A DNA stretch of 64,000 nucleotides, from the NCBI RefSeq assembly GCF_902498785.1, contig NZ_LR701494.1, forward strand, positions 1,193,105 to 1,257,104, written 5' to 3'. Source of the DNA: Sphingomonas sp. EC-HK361. GTDB taxonomy: Bacteria; Pseudomonadota; Alphaproteobacteria; Sphingomonadales; Sphingomonadaceae. Positions 1-9,068 of this stretch are shown in pieces; positions within the stretch are counted from its first letter, which is position 1; each line of letters opens with the position of its first letter. The notes beneath the pieces are model-generated. The model had not been told where the DNA came from and searched no databases. It worked only from the letters and a program-made list of their open reading frames with translations. The translations under genes were made by a program, and so were the position numbers.

Positions 1-58
1 CGCCCATGCGCTGCGAACGCACTTCGCTAAACACCCCCGCCCCTTCTCTCACCACAAT

Positions 59-75
59 CTGGCACGGCCATTGCA
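59..75 (+). promoter_or_regulatory. sigma-54 (RpoN) promoter of the flagellar operon
   Basis: The sequence CTGGCACGGCCATTGCA matches the -24/-12 consensus TGGCACG-N4-TTGCW exactly, with the GG and GC elements correctly spaced. Transcription should begin about 12 bases downstream, leaving a short leader before the flgB ATG at 114. RpoN control of rod/hook genes is known in many polar flagellates. No upstream activator site can be judged because only 58 bases precede it. Confidence 0.8.
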
Positions 76-113
76 AAGCATCCCGCGCACAATGGTGTGC
101 AGGAGTGAGGCCG

Positions 114-458
114 ATGGCGGCAGACACACTTTTCGGGGTTCATGGCGCGGCGCTCGAAGTGCGTTCGCAGCGCATGGGCGTGCTCGCGTCGAACATCGCG
201 AATGCGTCGACGCCGGGCTTCAAGGCGCGCGACATCGATTTCAACGCGGCGCTCGCCAGCGTCGAGCAAGCCGGCGGCACCGACCTGTCGGCCGCGACCC
301 GCTACCGCATTCCGAGCCAGCCCTCGATGGACGGCAACACCGTCGAGCTGTCGGCCGAGCAAACCGCCTTCGCCGAAAACGCCGTCCAGTATCAGACGAC
401 GCTGTCCTTCCTCAACGGCCGCATCGGCCAGATCACCCGCGCGCTGAAGGGAGAATAA
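114..458 (+). CDS. flgB: Flagellar basal-body proximal rod protein FlgB
   Basis: This 114-residue protein forms the proximal rod in the periplasm and is secreted by the flagellar type III apparatus. Residues 20-36 carry the rod-family signature (RMGVLASNIANASTPGF). The ATG at 114 was chosen because AGGAG lies 8 bases upstream and because the longer reading frame to position 6 adds non-conserved sequence. The length is close to the usual 115-140 residues. flgC follows after 2 bases, so the two are co-transcribed from the sigma-54 promoter at 59-75. Confidence 0.95.
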   Translation: MAADTLFGVHGAALEVRSQRMGVLASNIANASTPGFKARDIDFNAALASVEQAGGTDLSAATRYRIPSQPSMDGNTVELSAEQTAFAENAVQYQTTLSFLNGRIGQITRALKGE

Positions 459-460
459 GC

Positions 461-871
461 ATGGCCGACAACCCCATGACGATCTTCCAGGTGGCCGGCC
501 GCGCGATGTCCGCGCAGCTCATTCGCATGAACACGACCGCGTCGAACCTCGCCAATGCCGGCGGCGTCGCGGGCTCGGCGGACGCCGCCTACAAGACGAT
601 GAAGCCGGTCTTCAAGACCAGCTTCGATGCCGCCTCCGGTCTTTCGACCGTCGATGTGCAGCAGATCGTCACCGCGGGCGAGGCACCGACCAAGCGCCAC
701 GATCCCTCCAACCCGATCGCGGACAAGGACGGCAACGTCTTCGACGCCGCGGTCGATGAAACGCGCGAGCTGGTCGACATGATGGAGACCGCGCGCAGCT
801 ACCAGAACAATGTCGAGGTGATGAACACGGCGAAGAGCCTCATCATCGACACCCTCAAGATGGGCCGCTGA
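461..871 (+). CDS. flgC: Flagellar basal-body rod protein FlgC
   Basis: A 136-residue rod protein with the N-terminal rod motif (LIRMNTTASNLANAGG, about residues 16-31) and the family's C-terminal helix (NVEVMNTAKSLIIDTLK). It pairs with FlgB and FlgF in the proximal rod. It begins 2 bases after flgB and ends 1 base before flgD, so translation is probably coupled across the three genes. Length and both termini fit the family. Confidence 0.95.
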   Translation: MADNPMTIFQVAGRAMSAQLIRMNTTASNLANAGGVAGSADAAYKTMKPVFKTSFDAASGLSTVDVQQIVTAGEAPTKRHDPSNPIADKDGNVFDAAVDETRELVDMMETARSYQNNVEVMNTAKSLIIDTLKMGR

Positions 872-872
872 C

Positions 873-1556
873 ATGTCCGCTTACGATAGTACGCTCGCCA
901 ATCTCGGCATCGGCCGCACCGGCGCGGCGGCAACGCCGACGGTGCAGACCGCCGCGCAGTCGCAGTCGCTCGGCCAGGCCGATTTCCTGAAGCTGATGAC
1001 CGCGCAGATGGAAAATCAGGATCCTTTCAACCCGGTCGACAACACCCAGATGGTCGCGCAGATGGCGCAGTTCTCGCAGCTCAGCGGCATCACCGAGATG
1101 TCGACGACGCTGAAGGCGATCTCCGACAAGCTCGGCAACACCTCGACCGCGGACGCGCTCTCCTATGTCGGCAAGACCGTGCTGACCGAAGGCAGCGTCG
1201 CCTATGGCCGCACCGGCGGCGGCATCGCCGGCGCGGTCGAGCTCGATGGCGACGCGACCAACGTCAATGTCACGATCAGCGACGCGAACGGCCAGGTGCT
1301 GAAAACGCTGCCGCTCGGCAAGAGCGCGCAAGGCACCGTGACCTATGACTGGGACGGCAAGACCGAGGCCGGCGAGGATGCCGGCACCGGCCCGTTCAAG
1401 ATTTCCGTCCTCGCGCAGAACGGCGGCGCGAACGTCACCAGCCGCTCGCTCGTCTGGGCGCCCGTCGAATCGGTCAACATGACCGGCGCGTCCCCCACCC
1501 TCACCCTGCCCGGCATCGGGCAGATCGCCACCACCGCCGTCCGCAAGGTCGGCTGA
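873..1556 (+). CDS. flgD: Flagellar hook assembly scaffold FlgD
   Basis: A 227-residue hook cap protein, needed for polymerising FlgE and later displaced. The conserved N-terminal capping region (QADFLKLMTAQMENQDPFNPVDN) lies at about residues 35-57. It is followed by the FLIG-like/tudor part with the DWDGKTEAGEDAGTG stretch typical of FlgD. It starts 1 base after flgC, and flgE follows after 35 bases with its own strong ribosome site. Confidence 0.95.
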   Translation: MSAYDSTLANLGIGRTGAAATPTVQTAAQSQSLGQADFLKLMTAQMENQDPFNPVDNTQMVAQMAQFSQLSGITEMSTTLKAISDKLGNTSTADALSYVGKTVLTEGSVAYGRTGGGIAGAVELDGDATNVNVTISDANGQVLKTLPLGKSAQGTVTYDWDGKTEAGEDAGTGPFKISVLAQNGGANVTSRSLVWAPVESVNMTGASPTLTLPGIGQIATTAVRKVG

Positions 1557-1591
1557 GCCCGCCTGAACGCACTTTCAAAGGAGTTACCCGC

Positions 1592-2872
1592 ATGTCCTTC
1601 TACACCGCGCTTTCGGGCCTCAAGGCCGCCCAGACCGACATGGCGTCGATCAGCCACAACATCGCCAACGCCTCGACCAACGGCTTCAAGAAGAGCCGCG
1701 CCGAATTCGCCGACATCATCTCGTCCAGCGTGTCGCTGTCGCCGACCCAGATGATCGGTTCGGGCACCGCGGTGAAGGCGAACCGCCAGCAGTTCGGTCA
1801 GGGCAACCTCGTCCAGTCTTCGTCCAGCCTCGATCTCGCGATCTCCGGCGACGGCTTCTTCGCGGTCAAGCCCGATCCCAATTCGGCGACGGTCAACTAC
1901 ACCCGCAACGGCGCCTTTCTGGTCGATGCCAACAACAACGTCACCGACGCGAACGGCAACTTCCTGCAGGTCTATCCGGTCGACGGGTCGGGCAACGTCA
2001 CCCAGGCGAGCATGGGCACGCTCCAGAACCTGACACTGCCGGCAACCAGCGGCAATCCCAAGGCGACGCAGGACGTGACGCTCGGCGTCAACCTGAACGC
2101 CAAGACCGCGCTGCCGCTGAAGACCCCGTTCAACCGCCTCGACGCGTCGTCCTACAATCAGGCGACGACGACCACGGTCTATGACGCCGGTGGCAACCCG
2201 ATGACGATGACGAGCTATTACGTCCGCGACACCGCGCCGATCCCGTCCAACCCGCCCGCCGCCGACGATCTTTCGAGCACCTGGTCGGTCTACAGCTTCG
2301 TCGGCGATCAGAAGATGACCGCGGGCGGCAGCGACAGCGTCCAGCTTCAGTTCGGCAATACCGGGCAGCTGACCGCACCGGCCACCAAGACGACGTTCGA
2401 CGCGTTCACCCCGGCGAGCGGCACCGCACAGGCCATCGCGCTCGATCTGAACGCCAGCACCCAGACGGCGGCGCCGTTCAAGCTCGCCGCGCAGACGCAG
2501 GACGGCCTCGCGGTCGGCCAGCTGCAGGGCGTGACGGTCGACGACGCCGGCATCGTGAAGGCCAGCTTCTCGAACGGCGACATCAAGGCGCTGGGCCAGG
2601 TCGCGCTCATCAACTTCTCGAACCCGTCGGGTCTGCGCCAGCTCGGCGACAGCGGCTGGGCATCGACCGGCGTATCGGGCACCCCGATCGCGGGTTCGGC
2701 CGGTCAGAAGGGCCTCGGCAACCTGATGTCGGGCACGATCGAGCGCTCGAACGTCGATATCACCGAAGAACTGGTCAACCTGATCGCCGCACAGCGCAAT
2801 TTCCAGGCGAATGCGAAGGCGCTCGATACGTCGAGCCAGATCTCGCAGACCATCTTCAACATCCGTAGCTGA
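1592..2872 (+). CDS. flgE: Flagellar hook protein FlgE
   Basis: A 426-residue hook subunit. The N-terminus (MSFYTALSGLKAAQTDMASISHNIANAST) and the C-terminus (ERSNVDITEELVNLIAAQRNFQANAKAL) are the coiled regions that form the hook core. The middle (about residues 90-340) is the variable surface domain. AAAGGAG lies 8 bases before the ATG, a stronger site than its neighbours have, which fits the high copy number of hook subunits. A repeat-filled gap of 125 bases separates it from flgF. Confidence 0.95.
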   Translation: MSFYTALSGLKAAQTDMASISHNIANASTNGFKKSRAEFADIISSSVSLSPTQMIGSGTAVKANRQQFGQGNLVQSSSSLDLAISGDGFFAVKPDPNSATVNYTRNGAFLVDANNNVTDANGNFLQVYPVDGSGNVTQASMGTLQNLTLPATSGNPKATQDVTLGVNLNAKTALPLKTPFNRLDASSYNQATTTTVYDAGGNPMTMTSYYVRDTAPIPSNPPAADDLSSTWSVYSFVGDQKMTAGGSDSVQLQFGNTGQLTAPATKTTFDAFTPASGTAQAIALDLNASTQTAAPFKLAAQTQDGLAVGQLQGVTVDDAGIVKASFSNGDIKALGQVALINFSNPSGLRQLGDSGWASTGVSGTPIAGSAGQKGLGNLMSGTIERSNVDITEELVNLIAAQRNFQANAKALDTSSQISQTIFNIRS

Positions 2873-2896
2873 TCTGATCGATGCAGACCCTCATTC

Positions 2897-2974
2897 CCGT
2901 TCGGGCTGAGCTTGTCGAAGTCCATTCTGCGCCACGAAGTGCGGAACGCCCTTCGACAGGCTCAGGGCGAACGG
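2897..2974. repeat. Intergenic inverted repeat, family R1 copy 1
   Basis: The left arm (CGTTCGGGCTGAGCTTGTCG, then AAG) and the right arm (CCCTTCGACAGGCTCAGGGC, then GAACGG) are imperfect reverse complements around a loop of about 28 bases. Closely related copies sit at 33857-33942 and 57502-57583. It lies wholly within the flgE-flgF gap and may attenuate read-through. Confidence 0.8.
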
Positions 2975-2997
2975 ATTTGGGACAGGGGCAAGAGTAA

Positions 2998-3750
2998 ATG
3001 GACAAGCTGGTCTACACCGCGGCGACAGGCCTCAAGGCGCACATGGCGGCGCAAGCCGCCATCGCCAACAACATGGCGAACGCGTCGACGACGGGATTCC
3101 GCGCCGACCGCGTCGTGTTCGACCGGCTGGAACTCAAAGGTGGCCCCGCGCAGCTGGAGGCGCGCTCGCCGACATCGGAGGAAGTCACCGACGCCGATCG
3201 TTCGCCGGGCGCGCTCCAGCAGACCGGCCGCCCGCTCGACGTGGCGATCACCGGCACCGACGACTGGATGGCGGTGCAGGCGTCGGACGGCTCCGAAGCC
3301 TATACGCGGCGCGGCGATCTGCAGGTCGCGCCTTCGGGCGTGCTCCAGACCGGCGACGGGTTTCCGGTGATGGGATCGACGGGGCCGATCACGATCCCTC
3401 CCTATGACTCGATTGCGATCGCCGGTGACGGCACGATCTCGATCGTGCCGCAAGGCGGCGATCCGAAGAACCCGCAGCAGGTCGATCAGATCAAGCTCGC
3501 GTCCACCAAGGGATCGGACACGGTGAAGGGGCTCGACAACCTCCTCCACGTCCGCGGCGGCGGCGCGCTGCCGAGCAATCTCGACGGCAAGATCACCGCG
3601 GGCGCGCTCGAAGGGTCGAACGTCAACATGACGCAGGCGCTCGTCGACATGATCGAGAACCAGCGTTCCTACGAGGTCCAGGCCAACCTTCTGAAAGAGG
3701 CCAAGAACATGGACGAAAGCGGAACCTCCGTGATGCGTCTGCCGAGCTAA
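2998..3750 (+). CDS. flgF: Flagellar basal-body rod protein FlgF
   Basis: A 250-residue proximal rod protein. The N-terminus (MDKLVYTAATGLKAHMAAQAAIANNMANAST) and the C-terminus (GSNVNMTQALVDMIENQRSYEVQANLL) are the conserved rod/hook family ends. The longer frame from 2912 runs through the upstream repeat and is in another phase. It precedes flgG by 10 bases, the usual order. Confidence 0.93.
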   Translation: MDKLVYTAATGLKAHMAAQAAIANNMANASTTGFRADRVVFDRLELKGGPAQLEARSPTSEEVTDADRSPGALQQTGRPLDVAITGTDDWMAVQASDGSEAYTRRGDLQVAPSGVLQTGDGFPVMGSTGPITIPPYDSIAIAGDGTISIVPQGGDPKNPQQVDQIKLASTKGSDTVKGLDNLLHVRGGGALPSNLDGKITAGALEGSNVNMTQALVDMIENQRSYEVQANLLKEAKNMDESGTSVMRLPS

Positions 3751-3760
3751 GGATTAGGCC

Positions 3761-4549
3761 ATGACATCTGCAGCCATGCACATCGCGCGGACCGGGCTCG
3801 ACGCCCAGGATACCCGCATGCGCGTCATCTCGAACAACCTCGCCAACGTGAACACGACCGGCTTTAAGCGCGACCGCGCAGCGTTCGAGACGCTCGCCTA
3901 TCAGACCGTGACCGCACCGGGCGCGCAGAGCACGTCGGAGACCAAATACGCGACCGGACTCAATCTCGGCACCGGCGTGCGCGTGCAGGGCACCGCGCGG
4001 ATCGACACGCAGGGTTCGCTCAACACGACCGGCAACAGTCTCGACCTCGCCCTCGACGGCGACGGCTTCTTCCAGGTGCAGCTGCCCGGCGGCCAGCTCG
4101 GCTACACCCGCGCCGGCAATTTCAGCCGATCCGCGGAAGGTCTGCTGGTGACGGCCGAGGGCTATCAGGTGATGCCCGGCATCACCGTTCCCGAAGGCGC
4201 GACCCAGATCACGATCGGCAATGACGGCACCGTCTCCGCGACTGTCGCGGGCCAGACCGAGCCGACCCAGCTGGGCCAGATCCAGGTGGCGAGCTTCCCT
4301 AATGGCGCGGGGCTACAGCCCACAGGCGACAACTATCTGACCGAGACCGCGGCCTCCGGCGCGGCCAACCTCGGCATCGCCGGGCAGGATGGACGCGGCA
4401 AGATTCGTCAGGGCATGCTTGAAGGATCGAACGTCAACGTCGTCGAGGAACTCGTCGACATGATCGAGACCCAGCGCGCGTATGAGGTCAATTCGAAGAT
4501 GATCTCCGCGACCGACGACATGCTCAAATATGTGAACCAGAACCTGTGA
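3761..4549 (+). CDS. flgG: Flagellar distal rod protein FlgG
   Basis: A 262-residue distal rod subunit of canonical length. The N-terminus has ARTGLDAQDTRMRVISNNLANVNTTGFKR in pieces typical of FlgG, and the C-terminus has GSNVNVVEELVDMIETQRAYEVNSKMI. The family's internal ALDGDGFFQVQLPGG stretch is present. The stop codon overlaps a possible GTG start of flgH (GTGA at 4546-4549), indicating coupled translation. Confidence 0.96.
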   Translation: MTSAAMHIARTGLDAQDTRMRVISNNLANVNTTGFKRDRAAFETLAYQTVTAPGAQSTSETKYATGLNLGTGVRVQGTARIDTQGSLNTTGNSLDLALDGDGFFQVQLPGGQLGYTRAGNFSRSAEGLLVTAEGYQVMPGITVPEGATQITIGNDGTVSATVAGQTEPTQLGQIQVASFPNGAGLQPTGDNYLTETAASGAANLGIAGQDGRGKIRQGMLEGSNVNVVEELVDMIETQRAYEVNSKMISATDDMLKYVNQNL

Positions 4550-4563
4550 CGCCGATAACCGCC

Positions 4564-5244
4564 ATGTTCGATCGCACCCTTCTTGCCGCCTCCGTCCTCG
4601 CGCTGGTGTTCGCGCCGGCGCATGCGGACGCGCGCAAGAAGAAGCCGAAGGACGAGGACGCGTTCGCGACCGTGCACCCCGCCTCGACGCCGCCGGCGCC
4701 GCCCCCGGCGAACGGCGCGATCTTCCAGGCGGCGGACGGTTACGCCGCGCTCTACGAAGGTTGGCGCGCGCGCCGGGTCGGCGACCCGCTGACGATCGTG
4801 CTCGTCGAGCGGACGGCCGCGTCGAAGTCGGCGAATTCGAAGCTCGATTCCAAGGGCGGCTTCGGCCTCACCCCACCGACCACCGGCCCGCTCAACCTGT
4901 TCAACACGACCGACGCCAGCGTCAGCGGCAGCCGCAACTTCGGCGGTGGCGGCACGACCGATCAGGCGAACTCGCTCTCGGGCGAAGTCTCGGTGACCGT
5001 TGCCGAGGTCTATCCCAACGGCACGATGCTGGTGCGCGGGCAGAAGCGTGTGACGCTGAACCGCGGCGACGAGTTCATCCGGATCAGCGGCCTCGTCCGC
5101 ACCGCCGATATCGGCATCGACAACCGTGTGCTGTCGACCCGGGTTGCGGACGCGCAGATCGCCTATACCGGCAAGGGCGACCTCGCCCGGTCCAGCCGGC
5201 AGGGTTGGCTGGGCCGCTTCTTCTCCGTCATCAGCCCGTTTTGA
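4564..5244 (+). CDS. flgH: Flagellar L-ring protein FlgH without a lipobox
   Basis: This is the outer-membrane L-ring subunit. The matching core is GWRARRVGDPLTIVLVERTAASKSANS and the C-terminal VRTADIGIDNRVLSTRVADAQIAYTGKGDL. Starting at ATG 4564 it has 226 residues with a signal peptide ending near AHADA. A GTG at 4546 would add six residues and overlaps the flgG stop. FlgH is normally a lipoprotein, yet this protein contains no cysteine at all, so no lipid anchor is possible. A lysine/aspartate-rich linker follows the signal peptide. Confidence 0.92.
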   Translation: MFDRTLLAASVLALVFAPAHADARKKKPKDEDAFATVHPASTPPAPPPANGAIFQAADGYAALYEGWRARRVGDPLTIVLVERTAASKSANSKLDSKGGFGLTPPTTGPLNLFNTTDASVSGSRNFGGGGTTDQANSLSGEVSVTVAEVYPNGTMLVRGQKRVTLNRGDEFIRISGLVRTADIGIDNRVLSTRVADAQIAYTGKGDLARSSRQGWLGRFFSVISPF

Positions 5245-5279
5245 CGGTTCGTTAACCACGTCCGGCGCAGGCTAGCCCA

Positions 5280-6377
5280 ATGATCCGCATCCTTCTCTCG
5301 CTCGCCATTGCCGCCCTGCTCGGCGCGACCCCGGCTTATGCCGATCGCGTCAAGGACCTCGGCGGCTTTCAGGGCATCCGGTCGAACCAGCTCACCGGCT
5401 ACGGCGTCGTGGTCGGGCTGCCGGGGACGGGCGACGACAATCTCGAATATACCGTCCAATCGCTGAAATCGGTCGTCTCGCGCTTCGGGCTGCAACTGCC
5501 GCCCAATGCCAATCCGGGGATGAAGAACGCCGCGGTCGTGATGGTCACGGCGGAGCTGCCGCCCTTCGCCAAGCCCGGCCAGCGGCTCGACATCACCGTC
5601 GCGTCGATGGGCAAGGCCAAATCCCTGCGCGGCGGATCGCTGATCCTCACCCCGCTCCAGGGCGCCGACGGCCAGGTCTATGCGATGGCGCAGGGCAATC
5701 TCGCGGTCGGCGGGCTGGGCGCGGAAGGCGCTGACGGCTCGAAGATCGTCGTCAACATCCCTTCGACCGGCCGCATCCCCGAGGGCGCGACGGTGGAACG
5801 CGCGGTCGCGACCGGGTTCGACACCGCGCCAAGCCTCATGTTCAACCTCCAGCGCGCCGACTTCACGACGGCGCAGAACGTCGCCGCCTCGATCAACCGC
5901 CGCTTCGGCGCCGGAGTCGCGGAGGCGGTCGATGCCGTCTCGATCGCGGTGAAGGCGCCTCCCGGTGCCGACACCCGCGCGACGCTGATGTCCGAGATCG
6001 AGAATCTCGATGCGACCGCTGCCGAGCCGCCCGCGAAAGTAATCGTAAATGCGCGCACCGGAACGGTCGTTATCAACTCCGCGGTCCGGGTCGGTCCCGC
6101 CGCGGTGACGCACGGCAAGCTGACCGTGCGCATCGACGAGAACCAGCGGATCAGCCAGCCGGCGCCGTTCAGCCAGGGCCAGACCGCGGTCGAGCAGCGC
6201 TCGAACGTGTCGGTCGAGGAGGAGAAGAAGCCGATGTTCCTGCTCTCGCCCGGGCCGAAACTCGCCGATATCGTGAAGGCGGTGAACGCGATCGGCGCAT
6301 CGCCCGCGGACCTCGTCGCGATCCTCGAGGCCCTCAAGGAGGCAGGCGCGCTCAAAGCCGACCTGATCGTCCTGTGA
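5280..6377 (+). CDS. flgI: Flagellar P-ring protein FlgI
   Basis: A 365-residue periplasmic ring protein that surrounds the rod in the peptidoglycan layer. A signal peptide (MIRILLSLAIAALLGATPAYA) is followed by the diagnostic DRVKDLGGFQGIRSNQLTGY and YGVVVGLPGTGDD. The C-terminus has LSPGPKLADIVKAVNAIGASPADLVAILEALK. It overlaps flgJ by 4 bases. Length and sequence are typical throughout. Confidence 0.96.
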   Translation: MIRILLSLAIAALLGATPAYADRVKDLGGFQGIRSNQLTGYGVVVGLPGTGDDNLEYTVQSLKSVVSRFGLQLPPNANPGMKNAAVVMVTAELPPFAKPGQRLDITVASMGKAKSLRGGSLILTPLQGADGQVYAMAQGNLAVGGLGAEGADGSKIVVNIPSTGRIPEGATVERAVATGFDTAPSLMFNLQRADFTTAQNVAASINRRFGAGVAEAVDAVSIAVKAPPGADTRATLMSEIENLDATAAEPPAKVIVNARTGTVVINSAVRVGPAAVTHGKLTVRIDENQRISQPAPFSQGQTAVEQRSNVSVEEEKKPMFLLSPGPKLADIVKAVNAIGASPADLVAILEALKEAGALKADLIVL

Positions 6378-6718
6378 GCATCATCGGCAACACGACCGGT
6401 ATTGCCGCGGACACCAGCCGGCTGGGCACCAAGGCCAATCTGGAAAAGGCCGGCAAGCAGTTCGAGGCCGTCTTCGTCAACATGATGCTGACGTCGATGC
6501 GCAAGGCGAAGCTCGCCGATCCGCTGTTCGATTCCAAGGCGATCGACACCTTCAGCGAGATGCAGGACCAGAAGGTCGCCGCCACGATCACCGAGCACAC
6601 CCCGCTCGGCATCGGCAAGGCGATGACCGATTTCCTGTCGCGCGCCATGCCCGCGCAGGGGGCGGATGCGGCTGCGGAAGATTCCCTTAACCCCGGGACT
6701 GCTAACGCGTCGCCATGA
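6374..6718 (+). CDS. flgJ: FlgJ, rod-binding domain only
   Basis: A 114-residue protein starting at GTG inside the flgI stop (GTGA). It contains only the N-terminal rod-binding domain (KAGKQFEAVFVNMMLTSMRK, PLFDSKAIDTFSEMQDQKVA). The C-terminal muramidase domain of enterobacterial FlgJ is missing. This short form is normal in alphaproteobacteria, where a separate lytic enzyme opens the wall, so it is not a truncation artefact. It overlaps flgK by 4 bases. Confidence 0.9.
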   Translation: MSIIGNTTGIAADTSRLGTKANLEKAGKQFEAVFVNMMLTSMRKAKLADPLFDSKAIDTFSEMQDQKVAATITEHTPLGIGKAMTDFLSRAMPAQGADAAAEDSLNPGTANASP

Positions 6719-8061
6719 GCGACCTGCTCTCCATCGGCGCCTCGGGCGTCCGCGCCTATCAGAGCGCACTGTCGACGGTGTCCGAAAACATCGCGAACGT
6801 CGGCGCGTCCGGCTATTCGCGTCGGACGACGACGATGCGCGAGGTCGCGCCGATCGGCGGCGGCCTCGCTTCGCGCGGGATCGATGCCGGCAGCGGCGTC
6901 ACTGTCAGCGGCGTCGCGCGCGCGGGCGATTTCTATGCGGGTGAGGCGGTGCGTACCGCGAATGCCGATCTCCAGAAGACGTCGGCCAGTGCGACCTGGC
7001 TCGATCGCATCCAGTCCTCGCTGACCGGCAGCACGCTCGACAAGAGCATGACCGACTTCTTTGGCGCCGCGACCACGCTCGCCGCCGATCCGTCCGCGCA
7101 GGCCCCACGTTCCGCGATGCTCGAATCGGCGCAGGGCGTCGCCTCGTCCTTCCGCTCGACCGGTCTCGCACTCGACGCGACGATGGCGGATATCGACCAG
7201 ACCGGCGAAGGCCAGGCGCTGAAACTCTCCAGCCTCGCGGCCGAGCTTGCAAAGGTGAATGACGGGCTGGCGCGGGTGCCGGCCAATTCCAATTCCTCCG
7301 CCGCCCTCGCCGACCAGCGCGACCAGTTGCTCGCCGACATGAGCGACATCGTCGATATCGGTGTCAGCATCGACAATTTCGGCCGCGCGACGGTCAATGC
7401 GGGCGGCGCGCAGGGGCCCTTGCTGCTCAGCGGCACGACGCCGGGCACGGTGCGCTACCAGCGCAATGTCGACGGCACGATCGCCTTCACCGTCGAACGG
7501 ACTGGGCAGATCGCCTCGCTTACCCCCAATGCCGGATCGCTGTCGGGGCTTGTCGACGGGGCGCAGCGCGTCGTCGATGCGCGCGCGAAGCTCAACGCCC
7601 TCGCCACCGATTTCGTCGCGGGCATGAACGGTATCCAGGCGCAGGGCCGCGACCTGAACGGCAATCCGGGAGCGGCGCTGTTCACCGTCGGCAGCAACCC
7701 AACCGACCTCAGCGTCACGCTCGCCGATCCGTCGGGGATCGCAGCGGCCGCTCCCGGTGGTGGCCCGCGCGACAACAGCAACCTCACCGCACTCCAGAGC
7801 TTGCGCAATTCGGCCGGCTACGAGACGACGCTGACCGCGCAGGTCAGCGCCAACGCGGCAACGCTCGCCCAGCGCAAGACCGTCGTCGAGGCGCAGACCG
7901 CGATCAAGCAGGGCGCGAGCGCCACGCTCGACCAGATTTCGGGCGTCAACCTCGACAACGAAGCGGTCGATCTGATGCGTTTTCAGCAGGCTTATCAGGC
8001 GTCCAGCCGCATCATCCAGTCCGCCCGCGATATCTTCCAGTCCATCCTCGAGATTCGGTGA
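6715..8061 (+). CDS. flgK: Flagellar hook-filament junction protein FlgK
   Basis: A 448-residue HAP1 protein. The N-terminus (SIGASGVRAYQSALSTVSENIANVGASGYSRRT) and the C-terminus (DNEAVDLMRFQQAYQASSRIIQSA) are the conserved coiled ends, and the central heptad-rich segment (residues 80-220) is typical. It follows flgJ with an ATGA overlap and precedes flgL by 6 bases. Confidence 0.95.
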   Translation: MSDLLSIGASGVRAYQSALSTVSENIANVGASGYSRRTTTMREVAPIGGGLASRGIDAGSGVTVSGVARAGDFYAGEAVRTANADLQKTSASATWLDRIQSSLTGSTLDKSMTDFFGAATTLAADPSAQAPRSAMLESAQGVASSFRSTGLALDATMADIDQTGEGQALKLSSLAAELAKVNDGLARVPANSNSSAALADQRDQLLADMSDIVDIGVSIDNFGRATVNAGGAQGPLLLSGTTPGTVRYQRNVDGTIAFTVERTGQIASLTPNAGSLSGLVDGAQRVVDARAKLNALATDFVAGMNGIQAQGRDLNGNPGAALFTVGSNPTDLSVTLADPSGIAAAAPGGGPRDNSNLTALQSLRNSAGYETTLTAQVSANAATLAQRKTVVEAQTAIKQGASATLDQISGVNLDNEAVDLMRFQQAYQASSRIIQSARDIFQSILEIR

Positions 8062-8067
8062 CGCGCC

Positions 8068-8955
8068 ATGCAGGTTTCCACCAGCCTCTTCTACGACCGC
8101 GCCAGCCAGCGCATGAGTTCGCTGTCGTCGAAGATCGACACGATCAACGCGCAGATCTCCAGCGGCAAGAAGCTGCTCGCGCCTGACGACGACAGCGTCG
8201 CCTATCAGCGGCTGCAGAGCATCGCGCGCGACACGTCGGACGCCGCCGCCTATGCCAAGAATCTCAGCGTCGCGAAGCTCGCCTTCTCGCAGGCCGACAG
8301 CACGCTCACCTCGCTGACCCAGCGGCTCCAGCGCGCCAACGAGCTCGCGACCCAGGCAGCCAACGGCACCGTCTCGCCAACCGACAAGCAGGCGATCGCC
8401 GCCGAGCTCGACAAGATCATCGACGATGTCGTGTCCTTCGCGAACACAACCGACGCGCGCGGGCAGCCCGTCTTTGGCGGCACGAATGGCACGACCGCCG
8501 TCACACGTACGGGCAGCACGATCACATTTTCCGCCGGCACGCAGGCGGCGATCCCGATCAGCGCCGATCAGGACGTCGTCGCCGGCGTCAATGCCGAGAC
8601 GTTCCTGAAACTGCCGTCCGGCGCCGACGTCGTCAGCGTGCTCAGCGCGCTGCGCGACCAGCTCAACGCCGGCGGCGTCGTCGATACCGCCGGCGCGCAA
8701 GCCGACATCACGTCGATCTCCACGCAGGTTACCAGCACGCAGGCGGCGCTCGGCGCCCGCGCGGCGCGGGTCGATCTCCAGCAGACGATCCAGACCGACG
8801 ACGCGACCAACCGCGAAATTGCACGATCGAGCCTGGAGGACGTCGATGTCACAGACGCCTATGTCCAGCTGCAGAAGCAGATGACCGCGCTGCAGGCGAC
8901 ACAGGCCAGCTTCAGCAAGCTCACCGGACTGTCGCTGTTCGATTATCTGCGCTGA
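8068..8955 (+). CDS. flgL: Flagellar hook-filament junction protein FlgL
   Basis: A 295-residue HAP3 protein of the flagellin superfamily. The N-terminal part has QVSTSLFYDRASQRMSSLSSK and INAQISSGKKLLAPDDDSVAYQRL; the C-terminal helix (EDVDVTDAYVQLQKQMTALQATQ) matches the flagellin fold. It is the last gene of the rod/hook run. A gap of 113 bases follows, with no clear terminator, before motA. Confidence 0.94.
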   Translation: MQVSTSLFYDRASQRMSSLSSKIDTINAQISSGKKLLAPDDDSVAYQRLQSIARDTSDAAAYAKNLSVAKLAFSQADSTLTSLTQRLQRANELATQAANGTVSPTDKQAIAAELDKIIDDVVSFANTTDARGQPVFGGTNGTTAVTRTGSTITFSAGTQAAIPISADQDVVAGVNAETFLKLPSGADVVSVLSALRDQLNAGGVVDTAGAQADITSISTQVTSTQAALGARAARVDLQQTIQTDDATNREIARSSLEDVDVTDAYVQLQKQMTALQATQASFSKLTGLSLFDYLR

Positions 8956-9068
8956 TTGCGCGGATTTCGGGGGGCTTGGTAACCGCTTGGCTACCAAATC
9001 CGGTTAACCATCGGACGAATCCGGAAAAGCCCTCGCGCTCTTCCACGTAACCGGGGGTCCCGCTCACC

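Noticed and set aside
6374-6718. flgJ as a broken gene
   Set aside because: The single-domain form is standard in alphaproteobacteria and its ends are precisely coupled to neighbours.
6352-8997. 881-codon minus-strand frame opposite flgJ-flgL
   Set aside because: Shadow of three canonical flagellar genes; no family-like sequence.
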